Source: Xiphias gladius (taxonomy: Eukaryota; Chordata; Actinopteri; Istiophoriformes; Xiphiidae). From it: DNA of 64,000 nt. Below the pieces are notes generated by a model that had not been told where the DNA came from, made no database searches, and saw nothing but the letters and a program-made list of their open reading frames with translations. Below are positions 21,911 to 34,300 of this stretch, piece after piece. Each line of letters opens with the position of its first letter. Position 1 is the first letter of the stretch. Where the stretch lies: contig NC_053407.1 of NCBI RefSeq assembly GCF_016859285.1, positions 23,610,857-23,674,856 on the forward strand. Reading direction: 5' to 3'. A program made the position numbers and the translations under genes.

Positions 21911-24900
21911 TGTCTGTGTATATACATGTGTATATATATATATATATATCAGCATTGTGGTTTGTTGATTGGTGATAGTCACATAAAACCATATAATACA
22001 GAGACATCAACTGACTGGTCTGTCTGATCACAACTGTATTAATTCACAGTCAGAACGTCTCCTGTGTGGAAAACATTGCAGCCGTGGAAGCTTCGTCTCA
22101 GGGAAATGTTTCAGCAGGTGAAAATGAATTTGCTGATTGTGAAATGAAGAAAAATAATTGTGAATATGACAGCAGTAATAGCACAGCTGCAAAATAAATG
22201 TACAATGTCTCTCTTCTCCAGTTGAGTCAAAACATGGTGAGGAAGTGAACACTATGAAAGCCAAGCAAATCTCTGACTCTCAGTCAGGAACATCAGAGGA
22301 AGATGGACGGAAATTACAGGTGAGTAAAAAAAACAAAACATTGATACTTAGCATTTCTTTCTTTTCATTTTTTTTGCACTTATAAACCAAGACATAACAC
22401 TTCAGTTTACCAATTAATTTTGTGGTTTTTTTACTTCAGACTTTCTAGTTGCCAAATATGCAGTTCAATACACAAGATAAATTTCTGCTTGCAACACCAT
22501 TGTATTTGCAAGTTAAGTTAGTATAATATTATTATTCTAATTGATATTCTGACATCCTAAATCCTTCTCATTAGACACTGAATTTTTTTTTTAATTGTTT
22601 AAACCATGCCTTATTTTCAAATTAGATTTGACAGGTTTGATGTATTTTTAGCTATGAAAGGGTACTTAAAGACACCATGGTGTGTTTCTGAGGCACAAGA
22701 GGAACAGAAAGCTCAACATGACCCCTGGTGCACTTTCTGAGAGAATGTCACATGACTGCAGCTTGAGTAGCACAAGCATAACATCATATACTGTGCACCT
22801 AAAGGACACTTAGTTCATGCTGTTCGCCCTCCCTCAGGGTCTCATATTTTGTCATGCATGCAATTTTGATACTATTTTATGCTTTTATATTCAAAAATGC
22901 AGTCAAGTACATTATTTAATCCTGTGTGACATGCAACTTTAAATGTCACCCCACTCACTTTTCTTAAAAACAGCATAGCTATTCTCTGAGCAAAGCTGAA
23001 ATTAATCTATTCCTGTTGTTGATGGACAGACCGAGAACAGACGAAACAGCAGCCAAAGAAGTCGCAGAAAGGCTGCACGGATGGCCCGGGTGAGGGACTA
23101 CTTTTCACAAAGAGAGGGGGGAGCGAGTAACACTGAAAGGGATGAATCACCACCAGAAGCAAAACAGGCAGCACAAGAAGAATCCCCAAAGGAAAACCAC
23201 CCCGATGTGCAATCATTATCTGATGGGATCAGCAAATCAGGACTTTCACAGTTTGTTTCTGAGTCTCTAGAAAAATGCAGCAAATCCCTCTTTGATGTTC
23301 TGTATGATATGTCACCAGCGCATGACAACCCATCTAACATTGACCCAGAGAAATCTGAGAGCAACAGTTTGGCTGACTCTGACACATTAACAGCAGGTGA
23401 GAGTGCCTCGAATATCCCAGACAACCCACTGCATTCAAATCATGAGCCTGCTCCTGCAGAATGCCAGAATATCAACAAGTCTGTCTCCAAAGCTGAGGGG
23501 AAAAGTCAGAAGCAAGGCACAGGTTATGAATGTACTAACAGCACTGGAGCTGAGCCAGTTCACATCGTTAATCAGGCAGTGATCAGTGAAAGCCTTGTTA
23601 GCCAGACCAACAGCTTCACATTTGGAACTGTGGTGGCTCCACTGTATCATCAGATGTTTGGCAGAGTGGGAAGTGAAAGTCAGACTGTAGGTGACTGGGG
23701 AAATCCTGTGCAGGCCACACTGAATATTGGAGGCTTAACTCAAAGTTACCCCCACACTGAAAGAAAAGAGAGTAGCTGTACTGATCCAACAGATGTAAAA
23801 AATAACAATGAAGAAGTTGAGGGAAATGTGATTAAGACTCAGGGATCACAGCAAGAATGCTTAGATACCACACCAAATGGCCCTCCCCCCAAGGAAGAAC
23901 AGACAAGTTTCAGTATGACAGCAGATGACATCCGGCATCGTACAGAAACTCGGCAGGATCCAGGTGAGATTACACATTCAGACCAGAGAAGCACAAATAC
24001 ATCTGCAGTTCCAAAAACTCTATCTGGAGATACAGAATCTCATCCACACGCTGTAAACATTTTACATACGGATTTGTTGAGTGCACAAATAAACACTCAA
24101 AGTTTACATCTCCAGGGAGAAGCACAGGAAGACAATCTGGCATGTGACCTCCAAAACCTCCAAAGTACAGCAGAAGCAGCACAGGCTCAACTGCCAGATC
24201 ATACATGTTCGCAAAGTAAAACTAATCTAGATAAAACACTTTCACACACTGAAGCTCAAGACGTCATGGCCAGTCTAGAAAATTCTCAGAATTTCTCAGA
24301 ACCTGAGACAGCTCTGGAAACTCAGGAAGAACGAAACAAGTTGACTAACAATTCTTACGAAGATGAATCAAAACATTCATCTGAAAGGGAGGTCAGTGAT
24401 GAGGTAGCTGAATCGATGACAAAAGCAATGATAAGCAACTTTCCCATACATGATGACATGTTTATGGATTTGAAAGATAAAGATACTTTAAAAGATGAAC
24501 CAATTACTGTTTCAGAGAAAATAGAACATCATGAAATGGAAGCAGCTGTCATAAAACAGGATGATTTTAGCTTAGCAGACACTACTGAAGTAAAAAACTG
24601 GGAAATGTTGGTTGAAGAAGAGGAGAAGAATATATTAACAGATCAAGAGGAAAATGAGGCTCCAAGTTTAAAAGCAGATTTTGACACAGTGGAGAAAGAC
24701 CAAGGAGGACAGTTGGAGGACGCAGGGATAGAGACAGCATTAGAAAATAGAGATACAATAGAGAGGGAAAAAGAGAGAACAAAGGAAGAACTGGCGGAGG
24801 AGCTAACAGCTGCAGGAGAGAATTGGACCAAGGCTGAAGATGCTGCGGGGATAGAGGACAAAGAGAGGGTTGGAGAGGAAGAAATTTGGGAAATTTTGGC

Positions 24901-26101
24901 TGAAAAACATAGGGAAGATGTTGAGAAAGAATTGGAATATGTTCAAGCCACAAAGACAGAAAAGACAGCTGGAGAAAAAGAAGTAGCTGAGGAGACTGAA
25001 GCAGAGAAGAGAGAGGAACAAGAGGAGACTGAATCAGAAAAAGAAAAACACTTTTCAGAGATGCAAGACGTTAATATCGGGAGGACCAATGTCCAAGAAG
25101 AAGAGGAAACAGAGGGGGAGGAAGAAACGGAAATTGATTTGAACAATGGAGATGAAGCTAGTGTGGTGTGGGGGGATCAGGTAAAACCCAGGGAGGATAA
25201 CATAGAAGAAAAGAATCCAAATTACAAGGAGGAAATTCTAGTTGATGAAGCAGGAGACTCAGAGATTGTAGATGCAGACTCAGAGGTCATGACAATAGAG
25301 GATGGGGAAGATGGAATGGGGGGTTTTGAAGAGAGGTTAGACATTACACAAAACAAGGTTGAGGATGGTTTATCTGCTCCAGTAAACAGTGTGTGGGACA
25401 AAAGTGTAATTGACAAAGAAAGGAAGGGGGAAAATGCACACATCCCAACTGAAATGCATCTTTACAAAGGGGAGGATTTTCACAGCAGCAAGAACATGAC
25501 ACTTGACCGATCAAAAGCTGAGAATGAATCCTCCGCTGTAGAGGGAGACTCGTGCATTTTAACAGATGAACCTGAAGGTGACCAAACAGGCCACGATAGC
25601 GCCTCAGCAGAGTCTGACTCAGACGATGAGGTGGAGTTGTACATGCACTGTCTGAGAGCTGTTCACACTGGGCCACAGGCCACTAAAGACAGAAACAAAG
25701 ATGCAGGTTTTAGTGGGGGCAAGAGGCCACCTGTAAGCAAAAGCAAACTGCTGTCCACACCCATGCCTTCCATCAGTGAGTCTCTGGATGAAGAACAACA
25801 CCTCAGCTGCCTTCAGGACAATCATGAAGACATGGACATAGCAGATATCCAACCCACAGCTGCAGCTCTGTCACTGTCAAGTGGACAAGAAAGCATCAAT
25901 AGAAATGTTTCATGGTGGAAAGAGACTTTTTCCTGCAGCAATATCTCAAAAACATTGTTATATGCCTTCTTGTTAGTAGTATTTTTAGTTGTGGCAAACC
26001 ATTATGATTTTATTGCCTGTTTTGGACTCTACTTGATATCAGTGGTTTGGCTCTGCTGTCAAGGAGAGAGACAGCAAGTTAAGAACAGCAGAAATAGTTG
26101 A
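20350..26101 (+). CDS. ppp1r3a: protein phosphatase 1 regulatory subunit 3A (glycogen/SR-targeting subunit GM)
   Basis: Targets PP1 to glycogen and to the sarcoplasmic reticulum in striated muscle, promoting dephosphorylation of glycogen synthase. Four exons: 20350-21236, 22050-22117, 22222-22319, 23030-26101, with consistent phases and about 1374 residues (human about 1122). Exon 1 has the PP1-docking motif RRVSFAD near residue 100 and a CBM21 glycogen-binding domain (IRVLNISFSKAVYIRTTLD; then VDFCLRYETPVGTFWANN). The giant last exon is poorly conserved and very acidic between about residues 840 and 1080, then ends in a hydrophobic anchor (LLYAFLLVVFLVVANHYDF) with a short polar tail, as in mammalian PPP1R3A. 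That C-terminal anchor and the FOXP2/BMT2/TMEM168 neighbours favour 3A over 3F. I chose ATG 20350; the frame has no ATG between the preceding GTG region and it. A poly(A) signal AATAAA lies at 26301. Confidence 0.93.
21830..21949. repeat. compound AT/CA microsatellite
   Basis: A short AT run, then about 35 CA units (21840-21909), then another AT run (about 21933-21949), in ppp1r3a intron 1. Confidence 0.9.
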
Positions 26102-26300
26102 ATTAAACTGCAAAACAAATCTGTTTTAGTTGTGATAATGTTTGTCATGGACTTCATGGACACTATGAGTGTAGAAAATGCTGACTTGATACCCACAAAT
26201 GTCTGTAGGTTTAATAGATTTTCAACTCGCCTTTCCTTTTTTTACTACATACCATCATGCAACTTGATATTTCCCTACTTAGCAATGGTCTAAGTAGAAG

Positions 26301-26306
26301 AATAAA
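26301..26306 (+). other. candidate poly(A) signal of ppp1r3a
   Basis: AATAAA 200 bases after the stop codon at 26099-26101, followed within 30 bases by another AATAATAAA cluster. Confidence 0.5.
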
Positions 26307-26388
26307 AGATATCATACAACATTGAATAATAAAATATACATGACATACATCAGAACTCCCCGTACTCCCTATGGGAGGATGTTAACTC

Positions 26389-27241
26389 CAGGGTTGGAAG
26401 AAGTATTCAGATCCTTTACTTAAATAAAAGTTACCGAACAGCAATGTAAAAATACTCCATCACAAGTAAAAGTCCTGCATTTAAAAATACTACTTAAGTA
26501 GAAGTACGTAAGTATCAGCAGCAAATTGTAATTAAAGTATTAAAGCAAAAGTACTGGTTTGGTCCCTCTGACTGGTGTGTTATTATATTTGACATCATAA
26601 GATGATTAATACTGAAGCCTCAGTGTGTAAGCAGCATGTTACCATTGTAGCTGCTGGAGGTGGAGCTAGTTTGAACTTTTTATGCACAGGGACAGCAGAT
26701 AAATCTGAGAGGTTGTGAGATGATTAATGGGAGAGGAAAGAAGAAAAACAAAGATCTGGTACGCAAATCTTTTTTTCAGTTTTTTGACTTTTCTCTTTGA
26801 TCTTTGATTTTTTGGTGAGATATTGGATCATTTGAACATTTATTCAAATGAAACCATGTGAGAAGTTCAGAGGGAAATGTCACAATTTGTTTGAGCTGTC
26901 AACAACTCATAGACATCTGAAATGTGACCCCGAGTACACACTGCTTTTTGTAAGACGTCAGAAGCCGAAGAGGTTGGAAGCCACTGGTTTAATCTTTAAC
27001 AGTATGTTGTATTTTAAAAGTTTGTTAAATTATCCATTGTGTAAAATCTTCATCATAAAAGTAACTACTAAATAAAGCTGTCAAATAAATGTAGTGAAGT
27101 ACAAAGTACAAAGTTCCCTTTGAGTTGTAGTAGAGTGGAAGTGTAAAGTAGCATAAAATGGAAATACTTAAGTACAAGTACCTCAAAACTGTTCCTAAGT
27201 GCAGTACTTGAGTAAATGTACTTAATTACTTTCCACCTCCA
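26389..27241. mobile_element. hAT-like non-autonomous DNA transposon
   Basis: An 853-bp element rich in 'aagtaaaagtac' motifs, as in a very common teleost miniature transposon. The left end CAGGGTTGGAAGAAG resembles the reverse complement of the right end (CTTTCCACCTCC). It is flanked by 8-bp near-duplications gttaactc (26381-26388) and gttaactt (27242-27249), 7 of 8 identical, as expected for hAT insertion. No transposase frame is present. It lies just beyond the ppp1r3a 3' UTR. Confidence 0.65.
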
Positions 27242-30138
27242 GTTAACTTTCTGTTGTCAAGAGTATGAGCCACCTCTCTGTATGCCTTACTGTACATAAA
27301 ACTTAATGTCGACTCAGCCGACAGGCTGCAGACTGTTGCTTACGCTGATCAGTTCTGAGGGGCGTTAATGCATTTTTTGAGGTGGAAATGAAACTCATCA
27401 GTGTGCGGTGTGTGTGTGTATGTGTCTGTGTATGGGTGCCACCTAAAAACCCTAGTATTTGTGTAGGTTACACTTACTTTTCATAAAGTAAATGCAAATG
27501 AATAAACTGTACTATAGACAAATAATACAATTGTTCGGTGTATTTTTTATTACTATCAGTGTTCACTGCTCTAATAGTAGACTAAGGATAGTAGCCAGCT
27601 CAGAGTGAATAAAAGTAGGAACAGATTGAATTTATACTTCTGCAATTTAATATCCCATTATAGTTTCCTGTAATACACTGGACTGCACTTAGATTTACTT
27701 GCTTAGTAAGTAGTAATAGATAATCCAACCCAAAATTAATGTTTTGCAAAGGAAGCATGAGTGCCATCAGGGGTATGTTATGTCATGAGATCTGCGGTCA
27801 AACCCTGAAACTCTACAGTAACACAGAAACTGGATTCAGATCTCAGGGTTTGGATTCATGTTTGTGTTTCTGGTGTGTCGAAATGTTTTGTTTTGCTCTT
27901 TCTTTTTTCCATTTTTAATCTCAGGCTGCATTCTGATCAAATCAGGTATCTTGTTATCACCAGTTATCAGTTTTAAAATATGTTTGGCATCAAGATGAAG
28001 AACACAGATATTAACCTGTACTTTCATACCATTTGGATGCCATGTACAGGGTTTTAAAGGTGCAGCCTGAAAGTCAATATTTATGCATGAACAAATAGCT
28101 TCTGGGGCAGAATAGAAGGAAATAGTTTTTATGAATTATTCCTCGTCTTGTTCCATCTTTCTTTCCTTATCTTTTGCTGGGGAAGGAAAGGCAGGCTTCT
28201 TTCCAAGACAAAGTCATTCCAAATAGAGGACAAACCCTGGGCCAAGTCCATTTGCATTTCTGACATGCTGTCTTTAGTGTCAGAAACAATAAATAAATCA
28301 GCAATAATCAACAATAAATAAAACAACAATAAATCTTGGTGAAGCAGAGTCAGACTCTTCGGGCAGCTTTTAATTCGTAATTTTGCCTCAGAATAAACGA
28401 GTAGAGAGTCAGATCAAGTCACTTGTAGCTATAGCACGTAGCTCCTGCTCCCAGTTTGAACTCTGGCTTTTAGCTGTGTTTTGAGCTGAACACAGCTGCA
28501 GTAATGTACTCAACAGGGGATTCCAGGGCAGCCTGCTGTGAGGATTACCTCTGTCTTTTGCCAGAAGAACATTTTTAGCCACTCAGAGAAACACAATAAC
28601 ATTTTTGACAAGTCAGACATACAGAAGGGCATATCTATCTGTTCAATGACCATGTCAACGACATTTCTTATTGCTCAAATTCCAAATGTAGCCTTCAGGG
28701 CCAGGGGTTTTATGCCCAACATTTTTTTTTTTTTTGCAAGTGTCCTTTCTTTAATAAGTTGTGAATCTGCGACTTGAGTCCTGCAATTCAACCCAGCCTG
28801 GTCTCTCTGTCTTCTGAAAAAGACCATGGTGTTTTAAAAAGGAGTATCAGATTGCACACAGAGAAACAAACTTCTTCTGCCAGTAGGGTTTTATGGTTTG
28901 GTTACTTTTTAAACATAAAATCACCCTGCTATTTGATCTGAAAAGATAGGTGTTGGCCTTGCCACAAATCCCATAAGAGCGATAATTATTAATTTTCATT
29001 AGCTGTGCAAGTGGAGCTTATTTTGGGCACGTATTCAGAGCATCAGAGCATGTTGGCTGACCCCTACGCCTATTAGAGTGCAAATTCTGAAGATGACTAC
29101 AGTGTTTAATAGCTACCGCAGACCGTTGTGTATTTACTGCAATATTCTCATGGGAAGATGGTTTATGAGCCACACTGCATACAGCAAAATTCAAATTAAT
29201 ACAATAAAAACATACAGTACAAACTACACGGAAAACACTGATAAAAATTATAATGTAGTAGGAGTGTCTCATCTCTTTTCCTGTTTACCACCATTAGCCT
29301 TTAATTAAGACCTCACATGATGATGCTCCATCAATACCCGACATCATTAGAATAGTTTTATGGTGTAATTACATCCCATCCATGACAGTATCACAGTGAA
29401 ACAAGCAGGCGTATCTGCAGCTAAACAAACAGTTCAGTGGCCATCATGTGCTACGGGTTATTCTAGGAAGAGCGTACTGGTTATGTTCTGTCAAGGGATT
29501 TAAAAGAATTTATAACTACAGTCTGGATAACAGAGCATGAGGATAACTGTCCTTAGTTCACACTGAATTCAACTTCTACATCAGAGTGAAAAGTGAAAAT
29601 TCATTCCCGTTTTGCAAATGATCGTATTTTCCCCGCGGTAACAACTGAGCCCCTTTAAACTCAACCCTGTCAATCTTATCCTTTTTGGCAAAAGTAGACT
29701 AAAGTGTACAGACATATTATCATTTTCAAATTAATAGAATGATGAACAGGGTGGGTGTAGAGATCCGCCTTGGAAAATGTGGGGTCCACACAAGGTAAAT
29801 AACACTGGAGCCACTGGTTGGCACAATATACACAGTTAATACGAGTCAAAATCAGATGCACAAGAATGAAATATAATCCTCATTTATGGGTTATAAATTT
29901 CTCATACTGAATGTAAGATGTTTAAAACAACTTTTGTAATTAAAATCTCCCAGTATGGGGGTATTTTACTGCTTCTTGTTCATTATATTGAATACACATG
30001 GTAAAAGGGTCCAATGCATATATTTTTGTTTCTTAGAGGTGGATTACAGCATCCTCAACGGGCATTACCTCAATATCTGAAAAGATTGGACGTTCAGTGT
30101 TGGTAATAATGGACAGAGCTTTCCCGTAAGCAGCGGGG

Positions 30139-30318
30139 TTATGTAGCGTATTCAATTATTTCGTTGGCAGCCTGCACTTTTTCCAGCTGTTTTGACGACA
30201 GTAGCTTGTTTATATTAGCCACAGTCAGGTTACCATACTGGACTGAAATGCTCTCCATCTGGCTGATCATCACGTTTTCCAGAGCTTTTTTGTCTGTTGT
30301 CAAAATTCCTTTAGTGAC
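30139..30318 (-). pseudogene. unassigned 59-codon open segment, possible fossil exon
   Basis: On the minus strand, from an acceptor-like gagttag at about 30319 to a TAA at 30139-30141, an open frame reads a leucine- and asparagine-rich helical peptide (including ISQMESISVQYGNLTVANI and NKLLSSKQLEKVQAANEI). Composition is protein-like and unlike the surrounding AT-rich DNA. After the stop the same frame stays protein-like briefly. I do not recognise a family. Confidence 0.25.
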
Positions 30319-30989
30319 CTAACTCAAAATAATCTCTGAGTGTTATTACTCTCGCACATGGTTTTAATTTCTTAGGCTATTTTTAGATGATTGCATTCCG
30401 ACTCCAGAGATTCAAGATGTCAAATGCACCTAAATAATTGGTACTAACCTCACGCTATTCACAACATTACTTATCGAGGCTTTCCAAAATAGAGGGCATC
30501 GCTTCACACTCTGCCCCCTGCACAGGACAAAACATCATGTTCATGTCCAGTTGCACTCTCTCAAATCTGTTGTGCAGACTACATCCCATTTCTGGGCCTA
30601 ATCAGATTATCTCACTTGCTGAGGCAGTTAGCCAAAGGTCTGTTCTATGTTGCAGTATCTGTGCCAAATCACCGTAGTTTGTACTGAACACTTGTATGAG
30701 CATGTTTTTGGATTAATCTATTTTGCAAGTAGACAAAGGTAAGTGACAATTTATGTATATGTGTATTTATGTAATTTGTGTATATAGTGTAATTGTGCTG
30801 AGTTATGAATATAAAGACCTTTAAAAACAGTGAAATTAAGAACCATAAACAATGTGTCATAGTTGTTTTGAATAAATAAATACTTGTTTTATCTTATGAA
30901 TCATAAATAAAGTATTGGCATAGCATTTAAAAAACTCATTTTAGTATGTTGTTCCATGTAATGTCATTTGATTTCGTTTTATATCTGTC

Positions 30990-31041
30990 TATATATATAT
31001 ATATATATCATACATTTATTTAACATATATATTTATATATT

Positions 31042-31109
<68 letters not shown>
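30990..31109. repeat. compound AT/CA microsatellite
   Basis: AT run (30990-31008), AT-rich spacer, then about 33 CA units (31044-31109), about 290 bases upstream of the bmt2 start codon. Confidence 0.9.
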
Positions 31110-31111
<2 letters not shown>

Positions 31112-31199
31112 ACATATATATATATTAAACAGAAGCAACCTCATTTTCAGTTTTGTCATTAGAGATTTAGGAGTTCTGAGATTTACAAGATGTACCTAA

Positions 31200-31396
31200 A
31201 CACTCCATAATGCGCACTCAGGCTCAGGTACGTTTCCAGGCCTGTGATTGGACGACGGGCTGTCAGTTCTGCGGCATGCCTGTCAAAGTCCACCAATCGG
31301 CTTACATGTTGTTGGCCAGTGCACCGGTTCGCCGGTCGGGTTGCAGCTTGGAATAGGGGAAGCGACTAGCGGAGGCAGCATCGTCGGTGCGGTGCT
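31200..31396 (+). promoter_or_regulatory. probable bmt2 promoter/5' UTR (GC- and CpG-rich)
   Basis: Base composition changes sharply from AT-rich to GC-rich with many CpG pairs from about 31210 and stays so through the first exon and into intron 1. No TATA box is seen, as expected for a broadly expressed gene. Confidence 0.45.
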
Positions 31397-34300
31397 ATGG
31401 ACCCCTGGGACAATGTCGAGACAGGGGAGACGGAAAACCACACGGAGCTGTTCTACGTGCCGATCCCAGACGAAGCGCCGTGCAAGAAGGAGCAGGAGAA
31501 GTTGTCGGGGGTCGTCAAGAACGTCCACAGAAAACTGCGCAGGAAATATAGAGAAGGTAAGCAGCCTCACTGGGCCCCTGTGTCTGTCTGTGGCCCTGCA
31601 GCCGAGCGGCTAACATTCAGCGTTAGCTCAAAAATACTGAATTAAACCCTCTCCGTTAACAGCCATGCCAGTGAGCCTAACTCATTCTGCTCGCTGGCCC
31701 CGCGTAGCAGGCGGTCCGGTTTTGAGGCTGGTTGGCTGTTGTGGAGGCAGCCTGCAGTCGACAGCAGCGAGGGTTGCATTGGGCAAGCAAGGCCTTTTAA
31801 AGCTACTTAACATTGACATTGCATACAATGCAAATGTTGCTGCTGTTTGTAATCTTGCGTCTCCACTGTAAACATGCGTTATCTCGCTTCCAAAACCAGT
31901 GCACTGACAACCGAGACCTTTTGTTCTGTAGGTTACTAACGAGAGACGCTAACAGAGACTATCTGTTGACCATGAATGACTTCCTATTGCCTTTCTATTG
32001 CCGGTAAACGATAACTCTGTGGACTGAACAAACATTTGGGGCAAGTTTTACAGCCAAATTCGTTTTATTTCTGTTTGCTGGTATTAATCAGAGCTAGATA
32101 ACGTTTCCACAGTAAGTTAATATTTCTTACATAAGATATTGATGCAGGCTTTGGTGTGCTGCTAGGGGGTGGAAAGTATGGCTAAAATACCATGATATGA
32201 ATAGTAGATATTATTGTATAGATGAATTTGTGGAAAATCTGAGAAAAACCTTTCATAGACAAAATAACTGTCTGGTTGTTTAATCCATTGAACGAAAATA
32301 CCTGCCAAATCAAGGTACTCCACGTTGATGCAGAAATCCAGTTTATCATCCTTAAAGCAGCCTTTCTCATTTTTTTGCAAAATTGCCCACAGTAGCCAAT
32401 GTTTGGTAGACAAGTGTCTGCTACATCACAGTATATAACATAACATTGCCCGACCCTATCTACCGCTGTTCCACCTGAGAAGCTCAGAGACTGAAGTGTT
32501 TACTCTTTATTTCTGATTTTTTTTTTTTTTTTTGACAAATATCCCCCATTTATTGCTCCCCCATAAACCTAAGGTCCAAACTAACATTTTGGATACCACT
32601 TTAGGGTGACTTAGGGAAGTAACCACCTAGTGGGAGCAGAAAAATCACTGTATCTCTGAGACTGTGAATTCTCAGACAAAATGTTCCCAGTTCGCCTGGG
32701 ATGTTGCTCTTGATCCCCTCATCCGTCTTCAGTCAGAAGAAGCCCATAAACTATTTGCAAATAAAATGATCAACCCCATAATCAACCTGTCTGGATGCAA
32801 AACTGAATGAAGCTCTGCCTTCTGAAGAGTTAATAGATCTTTTAAAGCTGTGAAGGTTTTTAAAGGTGACTCTTGTTGGATTTCCACAAGAGTCAGTGCG
32901 TGCTCATCAGCAGCTGAGAACAAAAACCTCTGTCTTGTTTTCTATTATGAGTCAGTCTGAATAAGGGCCTGCAAAATGGGAAGTTTGGAAAAACCCTTTC
33001 ACAAGACATCAGCACTGACGAATGACATCTCAGCTTCAGAATGCTCAGAGTCCTCATCGCTCAAAGAAGAAACTGACATTTCACTTTACAGCACCGACAC
33101 AGGGGTTTATGCCAGCTATGAGCTTGCGGTTGAAGACTGATTGTAGTTTTTAAATGACTACCACCAATGCTGACGTGCCCTGGATTTAAAAACTTGCTAC
33201 AATGCCTACCCACAAAGAGGCTTTGTGCTGTTATTGACGCAGCGCTCTATCTCATTTTCTCTTACTGAGGAAATGCATAGTCCTACTGGAGACTGTGTAG
33301 GAGGGGAACACAAAAACGCAAATACACGGCAGGTGCAAAATCTTTATCTTGAGAAAATAAAACAACAGGATCAGTTCATTATCCTCTTGTAGCTGTAGCA
33401 GAACAACAGCAAAATGTTTTTTAGGCTATAAGATTTATTTTTACTTAGCAAGTATAAAAGCCACAAATGTCATGATTTACGTGGCCTCCTGCCTTGAATG
33501 CCTGGCTGCTTTGTTTCATTTGACAGCCCCTGAATTAAAAACATGCATTTGACCGTTTCCACTTATCTCAAAGCTCAAAAGTAAACAGCAGAAAGAAAGC
33601 ACTGAGGACTCTTTAAAAAAAAAAGTTCTTAAACAATTCTTTAAAAAGTAAAAAAACAAACAAACAAAAAAACGAGTACCAGTAATATTCTTGGAGTTGT
33701 AGCAGACGTGGCCACGTTCTCTGGTATCAGCTGTGTAGTAAGCAATGCATAAAGAGGTGAGGTTTTGCTGTTATTTGTGTGGGCTCTGCTTTACTTTTCC
33801 ACCTTCTTTAAACCCCCCCCCCATAACCATGATTAAAATGCTTTAAATCCATGCTGGATCACGTCATGTTTTGAATAAAGCATGTTAAAGCTGAAAATAT
33901 TCAGAGTAAGAGAGACTAGTTGGTTGTTTTGGAGACTAGAACAGCACAGGGAAGTCGTCCCACCAGCAGAACTCATGATTGGTTAATAAGTAAAGCATGA
34001 TCTGGTAGGCTTGGCATTGAATCACAGTGGTCATGCTTTCAGAGCACGGCTGTTTACCACCACTCCTCTTGTTGTCCTTTCATTTTTAGAGTTTTTCCTT
34101 GTGGTCATGGGATTTTTCCCTTATCAGCGTGTTTGCCTGTGCTACAGGCTGTAAACTTCTGAGCGGCTGTGAAGATGTGCTAAAGGGAATTTTCGCGGAT
34201 ATTATTATTACCGTGAAATAGCTATTGGAGGTTGATTTTTAGAGAAACAGATCCACTTCTGTGCTGGCAGAGACGAGTGAACATGTGGGCAGTGTAGCAG

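Larger units (their letters stand above)
27250..31396. other. gene-poor gap between ppp1r3a and bmt2
   Basis: In human this interval carries GPR85 (one long coding exon) and SMIM30. I see no frame resembling either on either strand. It holds one short unassigned open segment (30139-30318), a large AT/CA microsatellite, and, from about 31200, a GC-rich stretch that is the likely bmt2 promoter. Confidence 0.55.

Noticed and set aside
21830-21949. CRISPR-like or other repeat array
   Set aside because: Simple dinucleotide microsatellite in a eukaryotic genome; no spacers.
24582-25146. Several minus-strand Ser/Leu/Phe-rich frames
   Set aside because: Antisense translations of the Glu/Lys-rich ppp1r3a exon, giving the expected low-complexity composition.
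20350-26101. Identity as ppp1r3f
   Set aside because: The huge last exon, the C-terminal anchor sequence with HYDF and linkage to bmt2/tmem168 fit PPP1R3A better.
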